The notes beneath the pieces were generated by a model, which ran no database searches, had not been told where the DNA came from, and saw nothing but the letters and a program-made list of their open reading frames with translations. From NCBI GenBank assembly GCA_023313575.1, contig JAJTTP010000001.1, forward strand, positions 4,898,001 through 4,962,000: DNA of 64,000 nucleotides, written 5' to 3'. Positions 11,107-23,500 of the stretch are shown in pieces. The position numbers and the translations under genes were made by a program. Each line of letters opens with the position of its first letter. Positions within the stretch are counted from its first letter, which is position 1. This stretch comes from Eutypella sp. D-1 (Eukaryota; Ascomycota; Sordariomycetes; Xylariales; Diatrypaceae).

Positions 11107-13371
11107 GCATAACCTGCAGCCGGCCTATCATTTATCAGCACTTTCAGGGGGGCAAAGCCTAGAAAGCCAGGAACTTCTCTTCATTTGAGATCAACCAATT
11201 TAATCGCACATGGCGTGACCCTTTTCATGAGAAATGTTTTGTGAAGAGTACCAATTTCCTACACCCAACACCCCACTCAACAAAGGTGGTGTCTCATTTA
11301 TCATTACCATGTCTCTATAGCTATCGGCAAGCTTTTACGATATAACGATTATGAGCTTGAGGGAGCTTGATGGACAGAAGACGATTGCCACCTAGGGTCG
11401 CGAATGGCTTTCTGGAAGTATTATTAGTTCACATCGCTTAGGATTAGGTAGAGGCCCGGGGCCTATTAGCAATTACGACAAAAGAAATACAGTTAAAATC
11501 ATCTACTGCCCTTACACTTGTGACTGATGACGGTGCAGCAAGTGCGCCAGCTTGAACACTGTAGTTGACTTATGCCGCTAAACCCCAAGACCCCATCTAA
11601 TATCATCTTAATCCTACTCAGATGATCAAGTCACCGAGAATAGTTATATTCGCAAATCACATACACAAGAACCGTTTGGAAAGTAGGTAGGAAGTAAAGC
11701 GACTTGGTTACAATAAGCAGTTTTGGCAGTGTGTACGGTAGCTGGGAAGGCAGTGGTATGTGCGCAGCTGGCAACGGTTGGTGGTTGGTGGTTGGTGGTT
11801 GGCTGCGTGTGTATCTTTGCGGCTCCACCACCTCTTCGAATGTGGCTAGTGAAAGCCCAATATTAAAAGCTTTCTTATTCCAAGCTTTCTCAAGCTCTTT
11901 TCCTCTCTCTCCTCTTCATAACTTACGAAAACCAAACCAAATCAATTAACCAACCGAGCACCGCTGATTCCACAGCTTTTTTTTTCTTTTAGTAGCAGAC
12001 CTGCAGAGGGGATATTTATTTCTTTTTTTGCTCCTCGTGACATTTTCTTGTGTAAGTCGTGTGTTTCCTTGAAGTTTTGCGCAGCATGAGAGGAGAAAGA
12101 AGAAGACGAAGCGGAAGAAGAAGCCAAGGAAAAAAGGGAACCCGATTTTTCCTTTTCCTTTTCCCTTTTTTTCACTCTTTTTCTGTTTTTCCCCAAATGA
12201 TGATCCCGACACGAAAGTGTCAAACCTACCATACAAATCTTATAGGAAGAGCCGTATGAGACCGTCTCCGGGGGGTGTGTGTATGTACGGCCTTGCGCAA
12301 GCGGGGACGTACCGCGCCCGCCCTCCCTTTGGCTGACCCGTTGACCATCCGCGACCTTCCCTGACCCGGCCGTATGGGCGCCGCGTGTGCATCGTCATGT
12401 GCCTGCCGCGGGGTTCGGTTTGCTGGGACGGAGGAAGGTCGCTGGGTCTGGCGGCGAGGTGGGGATGTGTAGTGCTTACATGAATCTGGTTTCTGAAGAG
12501 GAAAAAAAAAGAAAAAGAAGAAAGAATGAATAAGCAACACCCACGCACGCGGATGTTGTTTTTTGTTTTTTCTAAGTTGTTCACTTACGCTTTGCGCGAG
12601 TCTCTGTTACTAACGGGCAACTTTCGTATACTTAGGACTTTCCATGTTTGAAACGACAACGACTCGACTCGAATCGAACCACGCCGAATGCGCCGCAGCA
12701 GGACAGGTAGGTCATTGCGAGCCAGCAGACGGGGTTTATATGGAGGCATCCTTATCCAGGTTATAACTATATGTCGTGTTAGATAGAGTGGTCTCTTTGT
12801 ATGCCAGCGTCTTGGATATTTATTCTCCTTCAGTCGTTCGGTGGGAATCCTCTTTACAACAAGTAGCCAGGTGAGCTTCGCTACTCGGAAGAGGGAAGAC
12901 AATATTAGCAAATAGACATGGGAATGTCGTGCTGGATTAGCCTAATACGACGCCTAGAATAATACTATGTACATGATGATATTCCGTTCTTATATAAGCG
13001 TCAACGTTTCTGTCATATGTAGCTGTAGGCGGGATGATGCTACTATTATATGCCTCTTAGATCTCTCTAGTTTCCATCAAAGTTTGAGTTTTTTTTGTAC
13101 ACCCATGTATCATACAACAGTACGATCACACTGCCGCTACGTGGCAGAAGAAAAAAAAAGAAAGACCGATGTAGCTCGGCATTCGAGCGCGCTTGTTTTT
13201 CACGCCTTGAATACCTTGTCTTTCTGGGTCCTCTCTAGGTCATCTTGTGCGTCCCTGACCATAAATCTGTAGCTTGTTAGTGATCAGCCATTGCCTCTTC
13301 ACCACAACACAGCACGAATTCGCGCGACTCATCACAGCGTGGCGGTCGGGGGGCGGGCTTAGCTAGTTTAC
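11107..13371. other. Intergenic, convergent 3' flanks
   Basis: About 2.3 kb between the zinc-finger gene and the 3' end of per1. It contains GGTTGGT tandem repeats (11776-11802), runs of T/C and A/G around 11980-12190 and 12500-12570, and a GC-rich patch at 12260-12480. Frames of up to 114 codons exist but show no recognisable family and overlap simple sequence. Confidence 0.5.
11776..11802 (+). repeat. GGTTGGT heptamer tandem repeat
   Basis: Nearly four perfect copies of the 7-bp unit GGTTGGT. The paired G runs could form a two-tier G-quadruplex on the plus strand. Confidence 0.85.
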
Positions 13372-14696
13372 TTACTTATACCACAAGACGACGGGGCCGA
13401 TGGTGCCGAAGTGCCAGAGGCTGTGGGCGTCGATGGCGTCCCAGAGCGGGGGGAAGTCGAGGAGCTCGAGGCTCATGGCGGACATCAGCCAGACGACGCA
13501 GACGGCGGGGAGGAGGGCCCAGGCGCGGCGGCGGGCGCGCCAGTGGAACCAGGCGAAGACGGCCCATAGGGCGTTCTGCAGGACGCCGACGACGACGTTG
13601 GCGGCCATGTTGTAGGTGTAGCTCCAGCGCCAGAGGGACAGGTAGGCGACGTGGGCGGCGTAGAGGGTACAGCAGAGGACGGACCAGAGGCGCAGGATCG
13701 GGCGGCGCGCGGGGCGGTCCAGCCGGAACACCCGCACCGTGGCGTAGTACAGTCCGTAGAGGATGCTGGCGCCCGCGGCAAAGTAGTCGAGGCGCTCGGT
13801 GAGGCGGAAGTCGCGGGTGTGAAAGGCGACGCTGAAGACCCAGGACGCGACGCCCAGGATGGCGAAGGTCTCGTAGTACCGGCGCAGCGGGTAGGAGGCC
13901 GGAATGCGCCGCCGCACCTGCACCAGCCCGCGGTAGTGCGCCGCCATGTTGCCGAAGCTGAACAGCACCGAGAACGGCTCCTGGATCCCCAGCAGTCGCG
14001 CGAACGGCCACTTCCCGTGGAACTGCGTCACCTCCTGCCCCGCCGCCCGCCGCCGCGCCGTCACGATCCGCTGGCACGTGTAGTCGCACTCCCTAGGGCA
14101 CGTCCAGAGCAGGAGCCGTCGGTGGAGGGCTGTGCGCCGGTCAGCGTTTCGGCTTTCTCGGGAGAAGTACATGTGGTATCCATTTTTGTTTTATTTTATT
14201 TTTGGGTTTTCCCCCTTCGGGTTGTCGACGGAATGGCTCAAATGTAGGACGGGCTCAGATAGTTTGCCACTGGAGGTGGAAGGAAGAAAACCCTCTTTAT
14301 TTAAGAGGTAGAGACTGCTTGCTTACCGATAGGCGTCGGGTCTGGGACGTCACAATTCTCACGCTCGCATATCTGTCAAGCCGTCCAGGGAGGCAAGAGA
14401 GTCGGGTCAGTCTGAGATGTTGCAGGCTCTAGCAAGAGACGGAGACGGGGGTCAGGGTCCAGGGTCAAGGTCAGAATCAGTGAGACAGCGCAGCGCAGTT
14501 GCAGTCGTCCTAGCATTGCCCTGCCGACCCGAACTCGCGTCTTTGCCTCCCTCTCTTGTTACAGCCATACCTGAACGCATTCCCGGAACTCGGGCAGCTT
14601 ATCACCGAGAGACGCCTCTGTCGTCCCGAGTAAAAGGCATGTGACGAACAGCAAGGCCAGCAATGGCCGCAGTCTCTCTACTTGTAATCGCACCAT
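13372..14696 (-). CDS. per1: Per1/PGAP3-like GPI-anchor lipid-remodelling protein
   Basis: I model complement(join(13372..14129,14327..14372,14571..14696)), 309 residues. Exon 1 encodes a signal peptide ending near TTEASLGDKLPEFRECVQ, and exon 2 adds ICERENCDVPDPTPI. Exon 3 carries LHRRLLLWTCPRECDYTCQ, then QFHGKWPFARLLGIQEPFSVLFSFGN and about seven hydrophobic segments. Donors and acceptors are consensus GT/AG and the frame closes exactly. The family acts in the ER membrane, where it removes the unsaturated sn-2 acyl chain during GPI-anchor remodelling. The Cys-rich luminal N-terminus and membrane core match the family in order and length. An in-frame ATG at 14172 lies in intron 2 and would lose the signal peptide, so I reject it as the start. 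Confidence 0.9.
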
Positions 14697-15756
14697 GTCG
14701 CGAGGGTCGTCGGGTTGGAGAGGAGAGAGAGCTCAAATCATGTCCTTTTCCACTACTTAGTCGGTAGGGGCTCTGAGGCGGCGCAAGGGGAGAGGGGGTA
14801 GAACAAGAAGAAGAGAGAAAAAAGGGAAAGAAAGGCGACGGACAATCCCTATAAAAGTGTTAAACAAGCTTGAAGCTTTCCTAAGGTTGCTGTTAACCTT
14901 ACTATGTCTACTTGCACTAGGAAGCTCTCTACTAAGTAATAGGTAGCATTTTAGCTCAGCGTTTAGCAGCTGTGCAGCCCTAACTTTTAGCGTATTACGG
15001 CATCCCTGGGGGTACTATAATGTTCGTATTTTAGTGAGTGATGCTATTAGTCAGGGGTTCCAGGTTGACTGGTCTTCAGGATTGTGTTTCCTTGGCACTT
15101 CCAGGTTGGGCCCTCTTTGACTGGTTATGGATTCCTCGGCTTCCCCCCTTGTCACAATTTGCCTGTTGCCTATGCTGATGGTAATAAGAATGATATCAGG
15201 AATTTTGGTACGATATGCATAGTAGACAATTGCGCTGGTCAACTAATCGAGTCTATATAGATTATGTGTCCTCCCCTCACCCGCACCCTCTTCCCCCGGC
15301 CTGTATCTCGGAGGAAAATACTTGCCATTCTTAGATATAAAAGGACAGCGAGGACCAAGAACCCAGAAAAAACAACGAGCTCAAGCTTTAATTATCTCAT
15401 GGCTGTGGTCACAAAACCGCTATGGTAAGATAGGCAGATGGACTGGGGAAGGAAGGTCCTTCGGAGGGCCAACTCCCGTCGACCTGCAGGAACACATACG
15501 ATACTAGGTGATCGAATACAACATAAATTGAGCCTCAATTCGGTATGCGCTTTAGTTACTGTCTGTTAGTGCTGCGTAACAACGCCCATGTGCTCATGAT
15601 CACACCCGATTCGCGGTCCAGCCGACCCAGGCACCTACAATTACATACGTGATGAGAATATATAAGAGACTGTCCACCCCTGACTGGTGTCTTCTCCTTC
15701 ACTAGGATTTCTTGTCTTTACCGGCTTGTTTCTGGACCATACGTGACAACTAGACC
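14697..15756. other. Divergent promoter region, per1 and mannanase
   Basis: About 1.06 kb between divergent start codons. Near 14770-14840 it is purine-rich, and the part toward the mannanase is AT-richer with TATA-like words around 15650-15670 (GAATATATAAGAG), about 95 bp before the mannanase ATG. No gene seen. Confidence 0.45.
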
Positions 15757-17178
15757 ATGAAGTTATCGTTGCTACTCTTCTGGTTAGCAGATGCCCTCGT
15801 CGCCACCAGGGCAGACACGCTCTCGCCAGTGACGCGCGATGGCTCGAGACTGCTCGTCGACGGGAAAGAATGGAAGGCGGTGGGGCCGAACATCTACTGG
15901 CTGGGCCTGGACGAGAACGTGGTCCCGCCCGCCGGGGAGCCCTTCGACCCATCGACGCGGGCGAGTTACCCGACCAAGGGCCGGATCACGGACGCCATGG
16001 CAACGGTCAAGGCGCTGGGCGGCACCATGGTCCGGAGCCACACCCTCGGCGTCAGCGTCGGGAACCCCCTCAGCGTCATTCCGGAGCCGGGCGTTGTCAA
16101 CGAGGACGCGTTCGACGCTATCGACTGGGCTGTCTACCAGGCAGGCCGCTACGGGATCAGGCTGATGGTTCCGTTAACTGATAACTGGGTGAGTTTGGTT
16201 TTAGCATCGTCCTCCTTATCCTTGTACGTCATATTTCTCACTGTATATCCTAATCCACTTCCGCACACAGGACTACTACCACGGCGGCAAGTACACCTTC
16301 TTACGGTGGGCGGGTCTGGATCTCAACGGGCAGCGCGACGGCAACAACCCGCAGATCCAGGAGTTCTACAACAACGCGACGATCGTGGCGTCCTTCCACG
16401 CGTACATCGAAGTACTGCTGGGCCACCGGAACCGGTACAACAACCTCACGTACGCGGAGGACGCGGCGATCTTCGCGTTCGAGACGGGAAACGAGCTCGA
16501 GGGTCCCGTGTCCCGGGACACGGACGTGCCAGCAGACTGGGTGCGCGGGGTCGCGCAACTGGTCGCGCGCCTCGCACCCCGCAAGCTCTTCGTCGACGGC
16601 ACCTACGGCGTCAGCGACGCCCACCTCGCCCTCGACGAGGTCGACCTCTACTCCAACCACTACTACCCCGTCGACGCGGCGAAGCTGCGCGCCGACGCTG
16701 CCCGCGTCGCGGACGCCGGCAGGGTGCTCTTCGCTGGCGAGTACGACTGGACGGGCCGTAACGAGGGCGGGACCGGCGACGGCGACGACCGCCGCCTCGA
16801 CACGTTCTACGCCGCCATCGAGGAGAACCCCGCCGTCGGCGGCGACACCTTCTGGAGCCTCTTCGGACGCAATCTTCCAGACTGCGATGTAAGTTCTCTC
16901 CGCTGGGTTCCTTGATCGGTTTGTACTTGACGATATATATAATCGGAAAGGAGGTAATATCCAGCCAGTAGATTTTACTGACCACTTTCCAGACTTTCGT
17001 CGACCACGCGGACGGCCTGACGCTGCACTACGGGAACCCGGCGAATACGCCGGCCATCGACAACCGCATAAAGCTCATACGGAAGCATTTCGTCGCCATG
17101 AGCCAGGGCTTGCAGATCAGTCCGAATGAGACGCTTCCAGATGTTCCGTGCCCGGCGCCTGCTCCAGGCAAGGAGTAG
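15757..17178 (+). CDS. Secreted GH5 endo-beta-1,4-mannanase
   Basis: Modelled as join(15757..16188,16271..16888,16993..17178), 411 residues, with consensus introns of 82 and 104 bp. Residues 1-19 form a signal peptide (MKLSLLLFWLADALVATRA). The mature protein opens with the family's substrate-cleft region (WKAVGPNIYWLGLDEN) and ends without a cellulose-binding module. The likely acid/base is Glu219 in ETGNELEG, and the likely nucleophile is Glu301 in LFAGEYDW, with the conserved NHYYP stretch between them. Family members cleave internal beta-1,4 linkages in mannans and galactomannans outside the cell. Asn sequons (NNAT, NNLT, PNET) suggest glycosylation. Mannanase (GH5_7-like) is favoured over other GH5 activities on overall resemblance. 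Confidence 0.88.
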
Positions 17179-17658
17179 CCAAGAAGTGGTTCGGGGGGGG
17201 GGGGGGTGGTGGAGTTTAGAGAGGGTCTGTCTTCCTGGTGATTTACAGGATGTGTACAGGCGTGTTACTTGATCTATATGAACGGTAACCGTAGTGTTGC
17301 CAAGTTCCAAAGCACAGGGCAATAAATAAATTCGTTAGGGAAACTCTGCCGCTACTGCTATCGTCTCGTCTTTGGCCTCGGACTTGGTCCGATGAGTATA
17401 TTGTTTCTGTACCAGGAACCATATTCGTCAATCAATCGAAGTACTAGCCTGAGATGGGGTTTGAATAGCCGTAAGACATTGATGTATGACTGTAGCTGTG
17501 CTCCCTGCCCACGCGAAGATCCGGCCCCATCTTCGAGTCCTTTTACTCCTGCGGCTATGCCGTGTCTGTGAAGTTCCACCGCCCCTCCACTATATATAAT
17601 CAACATCTGGCCTGGCACCCGGCGCCCCTCCCCGACCCGACGTTTCCCGGCAGCAGGT
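17179..17658. other. Convergent intergenic with poly-G tract
   Basis: 480 bp between the tails of the mannanase and metallophosphoesterase genes. It holds a run of 14 G (17193-17206) 14 bp after the mannanase stop. No gene seen. Confidence 0.6.
17193..17206 (+). repeat. Homopolymer G14
   Basis: Uninterrupted run of 14 G in the mannanase 3' flank. Such runs are unstable and error-prone in sequencing. Confidence 0.85.
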
Positions 17659-18729
17659 TCAAGCAGTCGGGAGATCCAGCTCAATGAACCAGGGTCTGTT
17701 CTCGGGGCGATAGTTCACCGTCATGATAGACGCATTGACGAGGAGGGTATCGCGGCCCCTGACAAGTGGGCTCTCGGCATCGGCCGAGACATCGGCCGCG
17801 ATGACGCCGTCGCCACTCCCGGTGTCAGGGTCGACGGTCGCGATGCCGTCCCGCCCTAACTGGACGCCCTCCTCCCACGCGCCACCGCCCTCCCACTCCG
17901 CGCGCCCCGCAGGCGCCGTGGCCACCGCGTCCGCGGCCCCGGACCACTCGATCCTCTCGGCGCCGTGGCCCTCGTGGATGTGACCGAAGCAGTGCAGCAG
18001 GGGGCGGGCGCGCATAAGAGCGCGCAGCAGATTCGAACAACCAGTGTGCAGCGGCACGGCACCGGCATGTGCCCCCGAGGGCACCTGGTCGAGGCGGCCC
18101 CAGGGCGGGCCGTGGGTAACCATGATATCGACTCTCCCCTCATGATCGTCTTGAGAGAACGACGGCACGGGCGCGCGCGCGACGTTCCGGACGTCGCGGA
18201 ACGAGGCCCCGGGGGCGTTGAACCGGTCGGCGTCCCGCGCGTAGGGAAACCCCCAGTCCAGGAACTCGGGCGTGTAGGGGCTGGCGTAGACGACGGCGCG
18301 GGCGCCGTTCGCCAGCGCCACGCAGTGCGTGCCCTCGTCTAGGAACGTGACGCCCTCGCGCGCCGCGCGGCCCGCGGGATCCGTCCACAGGGCGCGGTCC
18401 GCCTTCCATCTCGCCTCCGCGTCGTCGTCGTCGGAGGACGATGACGAGAGGATGCGCGCGTCTCCCGCGTGCGACTGCATGAACTCCCCGTCTAGCGTCA
18501 GGTCGTGGTTCCCCGCGATGACGAGCTTCACGGGAGCCTCGATCCGCGCCAGCATGTCGAGCGTCTGCTCGTACTCCGCCGCGGCGCCCGTCATGGTCAG
18601 GTCCCCGCAGTGGATCAGGAGGTCCGCGGGCGGCAGCGGCGGGGAGGTCGCCCCGAAGGCGCCGTGCGGGGCCCCGGCGTGCGTGTCGGAGATAATGAGG
18701 ATGCTGGTTTTCACGGTGTCCTTTGCCAT
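17659..18729 (-). CDS. Calcineurin-like metallophosphoesterase
   Basis: Single exon, 356 residues from the ATG at 18729 (MAKDTVKTS); the frame is open further upstream but has no ATG. The five metal-binding blocks of the superfamily are all visible: SDTHAG (residues 14-19), CGDLTMTG (41-48), GNHD (73-76), THGPP and GHIHEG near the C-terminal third. These residues hold two divalent metals that hydrolyse phosphate esters. The type resembles the fungal and animal MPPED/UPF0046-like group. The physiological substrate is unknown. A Ser/Asp-rich insert lies between blocks 3 and 4. No signal peptide is seen, so it is probably cytosolic. It converges on the mannanase gene. Confidence 0.85.
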   Translation of the reverse strand: MAKDTVKTSILIISDTHAGAPHGAFGATSPPLPPADLLIHCGDLTMTGAAAEYEQTLDMLARIEAPVKLVIAGNHDLTLDGEFMQSHAGDARILSSSSSDDDDAEARWKADRALWTDPAGRAAREGVTFLDEGTHCVALANGARAVVYASPYTPEFLDWGFPYARDADRFNAPGASFRDVRNVARAPVPSFSQDDHEGRVDIMVTHGPPWGRLDQVPSGAHAGAVPLHTGCSNLLRALMRARPLLHCFGHIHEGHGAERIEWSGAADAVATAPAGRAEWEGGGAWEEGVQLGRDGIATVDPDTGSGDGVIAADVSADAESPLVRGRDTLLVNASIMTVNYRPENRPWFIELDLPTA

Positions 18730-19401
18730 GACTGTAATCCAAAGGGGCAGAATAACTTTTTTTCTTTCTTTTTTCGTTCTAGCACGCACGTGGTTTTATA
18801 ATACCGGTGTTTTGATAGGCTACCCTACCTGGCTGCCCTATAAAAGCGGGTTGAACCTTGGAGGTGCGGAGGGATTGGAAGAAACGCGAACGCCCCACCA
18901 GAGCTGGCTTTAAGATGTATCTATCTATCTATTCGGCATCACCTTAGGGCATTGCTTGACCAAAGCAAGGGGCGCCACCAACTATTATATGGTATGGTAT
19001 AAAGAGATGAGTCACACCCATAAGACATGGCAAGGAACATTCTATTTTATGACGCGCCTTTCGGGTGGCTTCCTGGTTGCTAAATGGTTGACCGATCTTG
19101 CTATGTTGGAGGGCATCCCTGAGCCAAGCACGTCTTATTGGGTCGTGGGTGGCTGCATGATGGGAAATCGCCACCGAACTCTACTTTACTCTTGCCTTGT
19201 ATCCTAGCTACCATGTGGCACTAGTTAGCAGGTTATTAGATTGCAAGAGAATAGGAAAAAAAGTGACACCGCCATAACGAGCCGCCTGTTCTCGTGATAT
19301 GATAGGTCCTAGCACTGCGCACATAACACGAGATGCAGGTGCTAGAAGCGGAACTTGGGCATGTGCTATTTCGTGTAACGGCCCCACAGCGTCATAGCTA
19401 T
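18730..19401. other. Intergenic between two minus-strand genes
   Basis: About 670 bp: promoter of the metallophosphoesterase and 3' flank of bet2. It has a T-rich stretch near 18757-18775 and a small tetranucleotide repeat (ATCT) near 18915. No gene seen. Confidence 0.5.
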
Positions 19402-20520
19402 TTAAGTATCACGTTTGCCAAATATGCGCTCCGTCGTGGACTTCGGGAGGCAGTAGACGGGATCGACGGGATCGAGGCCCTCGTAGCCGAGGAGGCTCAG
19501 GCCGGCGATACCGAAGTGGGTGTGGTACACGTCGACGACGTTGCCGGGGCGGTCAGCGAGGCCACCGCGCTCGGGGTCCTGGCAGCGGAGGATGAAGGCG
19601 ACGAGAGGGGCGCGGTCGACCCAGTGCAGGCGGCCGATCATGGCGAGGCTGCTCAGCACCCACCAGCTGTAGCAGGAATCCTCCTGCTTCTCGGGGCGGC
19701 CGTTGAGGCCGCCGCCGGGGACCTGGCGCTCGCTGAGCCAGCCGCCGAGCTTCTGCGCGCCCGCGCCCGCGGCGTCCAGCCGCCCCGCGATCGACAGCGC
19801 CGCCAGACATGTGAAGATCTGGCCCGAGTGCGACTCCGCGCCCGGGCTGACGCCGTACCCGCCGTCGAAGTTCGCGCACGACTCCACGTACCCCGCCGCC
19901 CGGTCCACGTCGACCAAGTCCAGCAGTCCGAGGAGCGAGAGCGCGTTCAGCGCGCCGTATAGGAACCTCGTGTCTTCCTCGCCCCACTCGTCGCCGGCGA
20001 ACGTGCCCGTCTCTCGGTTCTGCAGATCCGCGATGACTGGGAGGATGGGAAAGGCGAGGGGTCAGCAAAGCAACTCTAGATGTTCATGCGGTGGGATAGA
20101 GAGAGGAGGCGTCGGGTGCCTTGAACGGACGAGGTGCGGGGAAGACTCACATTTACCTACTTGAGCCTTGCCCCCGCCCTTGCCACGCTTCTCTAGCTCT
20201 TCGAAGGCGTCGAGAAGGGCGAGGATCTGGACGGCACTGACGGTGTAGAGCATGTGGGGGTCGTGACCGGGGGCAGCGCCGAACCCGCCGTTCTCGTGCT
20301 GGCAGGAGAGCACGAAGTCGATAGCCTCGTCCCGGGGCAGGGCGTCGGGTCGCCGCAGCAGGTGGAGCGCCGTCAGACCCCAGTAGAGCCCGTTCAGCCG
20401 TAAGTGCTCCGTTATCCAGTACTCGTACTCATCCTTCCGCGCGTCGAGGCTCTGGATGTAACTGACGTGCGCCGACGTCGCCAGCTGGAGCTCTACTGGG
20501 AGGTCCTGTATATTGGACAT
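19402..20520 (-). CDS. bet2: Rab geranylgeranyltransferase (GGTase-II) beta subunit
   Basis: Modelled as complement(join(19402..20036,20151..20520)), 334 residues; the intron has consensus GTGAGT and CAG ends and restores KAQVGKFIADLQ across the join. This is the catalytic zinc-binding subunit that attaches geranylgeranyl groups to C-terminal cysteines of Rab GTPases, with the alpha subunit and Rab escort protein. Visible prenyltransferase repeats include [79 protein letters not shown] and [19 protein letters not shown]. The DSCYSWW cysteine and the VYHTHFG histidine are the expected zinc ligands. Length is normal for the family. Confidence 0.93.
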
Positions 20521-23500
20521 GATTGGGGGGGCCCTGGGGCTGCTTTGCCCTTCGCGGTAACGTAGAGTAAAGGCTCGATATCTGGCCGAGTTATCTCAAA
20601 GTTCAGATTACAAGTTTGTAGGATGGAAAGGCGTGTCACTTTGGCAAAACAGGGAAAAATAAAAGTCATGCAATCCGTCGACGGTATTTGTTTGTAAAGG
20701 AGTAGGAAAACACAACATAATATAGTTATGATTACTTTACGTATATTATTTACAAGTGGAGGGGTCTTGGCTTCTAACTATCCACATACCCACATACCGG
20801 TACGTAACTTAGTAACCTACCTGTACTTGCCACTGGTTGCAGCTGACCACAACTGTGGACGTGTGTGTAATAGGCTTGATAGGCGCAGAACTGCCACCCA
20901 CTGTCAAGTCTCTGTTGACCGCCTTCAGGTACCTAGGTATTTAAAGCCAGCTCCTCTGCCCCTCCGAACTGTATAGGAGGAGCCTTCCATTTCCCTTTCA
21001 TTCCCCAGCTCTCTTTGCCAAATGGCTTTCATCGGGTGCGGCTTTTTCTCTCTCTGCGCATGTCGCATGAACCGCTTGCCCACCGTGTCCTTGGTATCAC
21101 ACTGTCTCCAGGCGACGCGAACCCTCCCCCCAACCCACATCTCGTGATGTTTTCGTTACAGTCTTGGGCTTGACCTGAGATGTGAGGAAGACTTCCGGTT
21201 CGTGCATGGTGGCCAGATTCGACGGGCTTACGGTGATATGCTTTATATCGTATGGTGCACACATACGGGTATAATGCGGTGCAAATAACAGTGCTAAGGT
21301 CGCGTATGAATTGAGTCTTTCGCCCCTGCGTATATGTAGAACTCCGTCGGAGGCTAGAGCTAGGCCTGTCAGCCAGTCTGGGAACCTGGAACTGCCCCGA
21401 AGAAACCGACGGGCTCGTTACCCGCTTGGTATACAATACTGGATCCCTTCGGGCCCCATCTTCGTCGCGTCATGTTTCTTTTCTTAGAATACTTGGTAAT
21501 GCGAAGCTGCTCGGTCCGCTCTAGATAGACACAAGATAGCTCCACAGATCGACTACACATCAGCACATACAGGTGAACAGAACGGGTTGACGGGCACATG
21601 CGCAGCATCGCCTGGAATCGGAAGTTCTATGTATGTACGGCCTCCCCTGAACGGGACCCAGCCACTATCGTCATGTAGATGAGGGCACGGCTGTCACAGC
21701 TTAAAATAGATAAACTCTATCTAGCGCTTTCTTTCTCTCGAACCACTCGTTTGAAACACGGGCTAGAATCTATGGACATTTGTGCCACCAACAGCTCTCA
21801 CCATCTCTGACACGCATACATACCCGCCGCCATGGACATGGGCAAGTACATCATCATCCATGGAGGTCCAGTTGTATGTACTGCCGTGGTCGGTTGTTGC
21901 CTCGGTTAGCTCGACCTAAAGGGCGGATTTAAATGAAAACGCTTACAGAGTAACTACCTAGGTAGTCTTTAACTCTTTTTTGACCGATGTGCTTTGCTTA
22001 CATACTTCTCGGTGCGGGATGACGACCAACTCACCTTCTCTATTCAGTGACAATAGACCTTACAGAGGCATCGAGGCGCTTCCACGTGGAAGAAGATCAA
22101 AAACCCCATGCGCCGGAATCTATAAGGGGCAGGTAGACGTACATAAGCACCACATACAAACTTGACAAAGCAGCAGCCTGGGCAAGCATGGCAAAGCATG
22201 GGTAGGCCGTGGGTAGTAGGTAGGTATGTACATATGTAACCTCGAAGTTGCTTGAGTAGCCCAGATCGGTTTCAGAATGGCCCGTTTCGGATCCCAAGCC
22301 CAGTGGGCATTGAACATAACCGGCACGTTCCAGAGCTGGCCGCCCCCTTTCTACATATCTACCTACATAGGTACTTTACCTACATATGTAAGTTACAGCA
22401 GCTTATATACCCTACTTGTACTTATCTCGCTTGCCTGCGTTGTCTCGATATGCATATCCGTTGAAGATGTGGACGTGGCGCTGCTGTGAACAAAAATACG
22501 AGACTGGCCGAATAAGTGTAAGCCCGGGGATTGAGGCTTCTGTGGGATGATTGATGGCTTGGAAAACAGCAAACCCCCCTATTCCCGTAGTCTCGGGTTT
22601 TCAGTCCGCGTTAGGCAAGTATAAAACCAGGTTATGGTATGCACTCACTTGCTAATTAGGTAGCGGGCAGTGGCTGTGAGTTGAGATAGGACAAGGCACA
22701 TCAATAAGCGTGCCTGTATACCTTTATAGTGTGGTCTATCGCGGCCATGACTGCATGGTTGGGGTTTTTTATTTAATTTTTATATTTTTACATAGTATGT
22801 CCATGATAAGTCATGTATGCAGGCAAGTAAGTATGGAAGACCCAAGAACCGAGCAAATGCATAATACTACCGTGTTTCTTGTATTTGCAACACTTGACTA
22901 CACGCTGCTATCGTTACACTTGGGCAAATCTCCGTGTAAGTACCTGCCGGATGCCTGCCAATCCATGGGAATATGATATATGCATGCATGCACCTAGGCA
23001 TCCGTCCATTGCCATCCACCCATATGAGTGAGGTATGTAAGTCGGGTATACCTCTAGGTAGGTACTATTAGACGGATTTGCATTGCATTGCCCAAACTCC
23101 TACCTAAGTAGATTCGTAGCTTCTTAAATGCCCTATTCGTTTCTGCTTGTGTTGTAGGAACCGTTTAATTTCTATTGGATGGCTTATAACACTACATTCA
23201 AATCCTATCTCATCATCCCCTTGAGACCCATCAAATTAGGCGCAGACCAGGAACCGGGGCTGGCTGGCCATCTGCATACCTACCTAGGTATTATGTACTA
23301 CATAAGTATGCAGTTGACAGGCTTGAACAGGACGGATTCCACGATTCCATGGGTACGTAGATGGATCTGTGTCCTCAATTTACAATTCATTAATCCAATT
23401 TTTTGAAATCCATTGATCTTAATTAATTAACGGTTTTGGTCTATGAGCTTCTTTTCCCAGCTAAGGTATCTAAGATAGAAGAACGTCATTTTATCAGATT

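Noticed and set aside
13376..14089. 237-codon minus-strand frame overlapping per1
   Set aside because: Arg/Pro/Ala-rich shadow of per1 exon 3; the membrane-protein frame is the real one.
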